The notes under the pieces were generated by a model. That model was not told the DNA's origin. It made no database searches and was given only the letters and a program-made list of their open reading frames with translations. DNA of 45,000 nt from Zygnema circumcarinatum. Lineage: Eukaryota; Streptophyta; Zygnematophyceae; Zygnematales; Zygnemataceae. Every line of letters begins with the position of its first letter. Position 1 is the stretch's first letter. Shown piece by piece: positions 44,769 through 45,000 of this stretch. Made by a program: the position numbers and the translations under genes. The stretch is taken from assembly GCA_037447605.1 (NCBI GenBank), contig CM074810.1, positions 3,844,973-3,889,972 of the forward strand, read 5' to 3'.

Positions 44769-45000
44769 CGCTCTCTCCCTTCCCCTTCTCCCTCCCTCCC
44801 TGGCGGGCAGAGGGCCGATCTGCAAACCTTCATGTGGCGGGCGGCAGTCTTGCAGTCTTTTCGCTGAACATCACTCACTCCGCCGGCAGCTTCTCGGGAG
44901 CACTTTAGGGTTTGAGTGATTCGGTAGTCGCCACTCCCAGAGAGACCCATCGGCGACGGGAGAAAAGGCAGACAAGGTCTCGGAATCCATGGACGGGCCC
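44769..45000. promoter_or_regulatory. Upstream region of the 44.8-kb gene with a telobox
   Basis: TTTAGGGTTT at 44904-44913 is the reverse of the plant telobox AAACCCTAAA, 136 bp upstream of the proposed ATG. An ATG on plus at 44989-44991 could start a divergent gene beyond the window, but only four codons are visible. Confidence 0.35.

Noticed and set aside
44989-45000. Possible start of a plus-strand gene at the right edge
   Set aside because: Only four codons are visible; noted but not annotated.

Overview
The window is nuclear DNA from an intron-rich eukaryote, most probably a green alga or an early-branching member of the green lineage. The basis is protein similarity judged by eye. The pyruvate dehydrogenase kinase is of the plant type along its whole length and ends in QEPLP. 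The VPS9-domain protein carries the C-terminal block known from plant VPS9A. VPS13 has a PH domain in its middle and Vps62-like WRP repeats, as in the plant VPS13 forms. I do not assign a species. Genes are split into many short exons (38 exons of VPS13 are visible), introns are mostly GT-AG with a few GC-AG, and GA/CT microsatellites are abundant. All exon models were built by reading splice sites, phase and family conservation; none has been checked against transcripts.

Layout: (1) 1-17898, minus strand: VPS13, 5' complete, about 2,436 codons in 38 exons, running off the left edge. (2) 17899-20526: intergenic, with CT tracts and a promoter-like cluster near 19.1 kb. (3) 20527-25133, minus: a secreted type-B carboxylesterase/cholinesterase-like protein, 9 exons, 610 aa, with a ~1.06 kb GA minisatellite filling intron 1. 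(4) 25134-27259: intergenic, with a 494-bp Tc1/mariner-like non-autonomous element. (5) 27260-29970, minus: VPS9A-type Rab5 GEF, 5 exons, 499 aa. (6) 31379-33606, minus: COQ10 START-domain coenzyme Q chaperone, 4 exons, 270 aa. (7) 35008-38769, plus: mitochondrial pyruvate dehydrogenase kinase, 10 exons, 365 aa, head-to-head with COQ10. (8) 39720-42024: two nested hAT-type non-autonomous transposons with exact 8-bp target duplications. (9) 42934-44768, minus: two unrecognised protein-coding candidates.

Functionally the genes fall into two loose themes: endomembrane and lipid traffic (VPS13 bridge-like lipid transfer protein, VPS9A Rab5 activator, a secreted esterase) and mitochondrial respiration (COQ10 and PDK, which share a 1.4-kb divergent intergenic region holding three palindromic G-boxes). 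I found no bacterial-type operon, CRISPR array, rRNA, convincing tRNA or viral gene. The most unusual things are the nested hAT pair, the repeated use of GC-AG introns with near-identical donors, and microsatellites that sit directly on splice sites and inside an exon.
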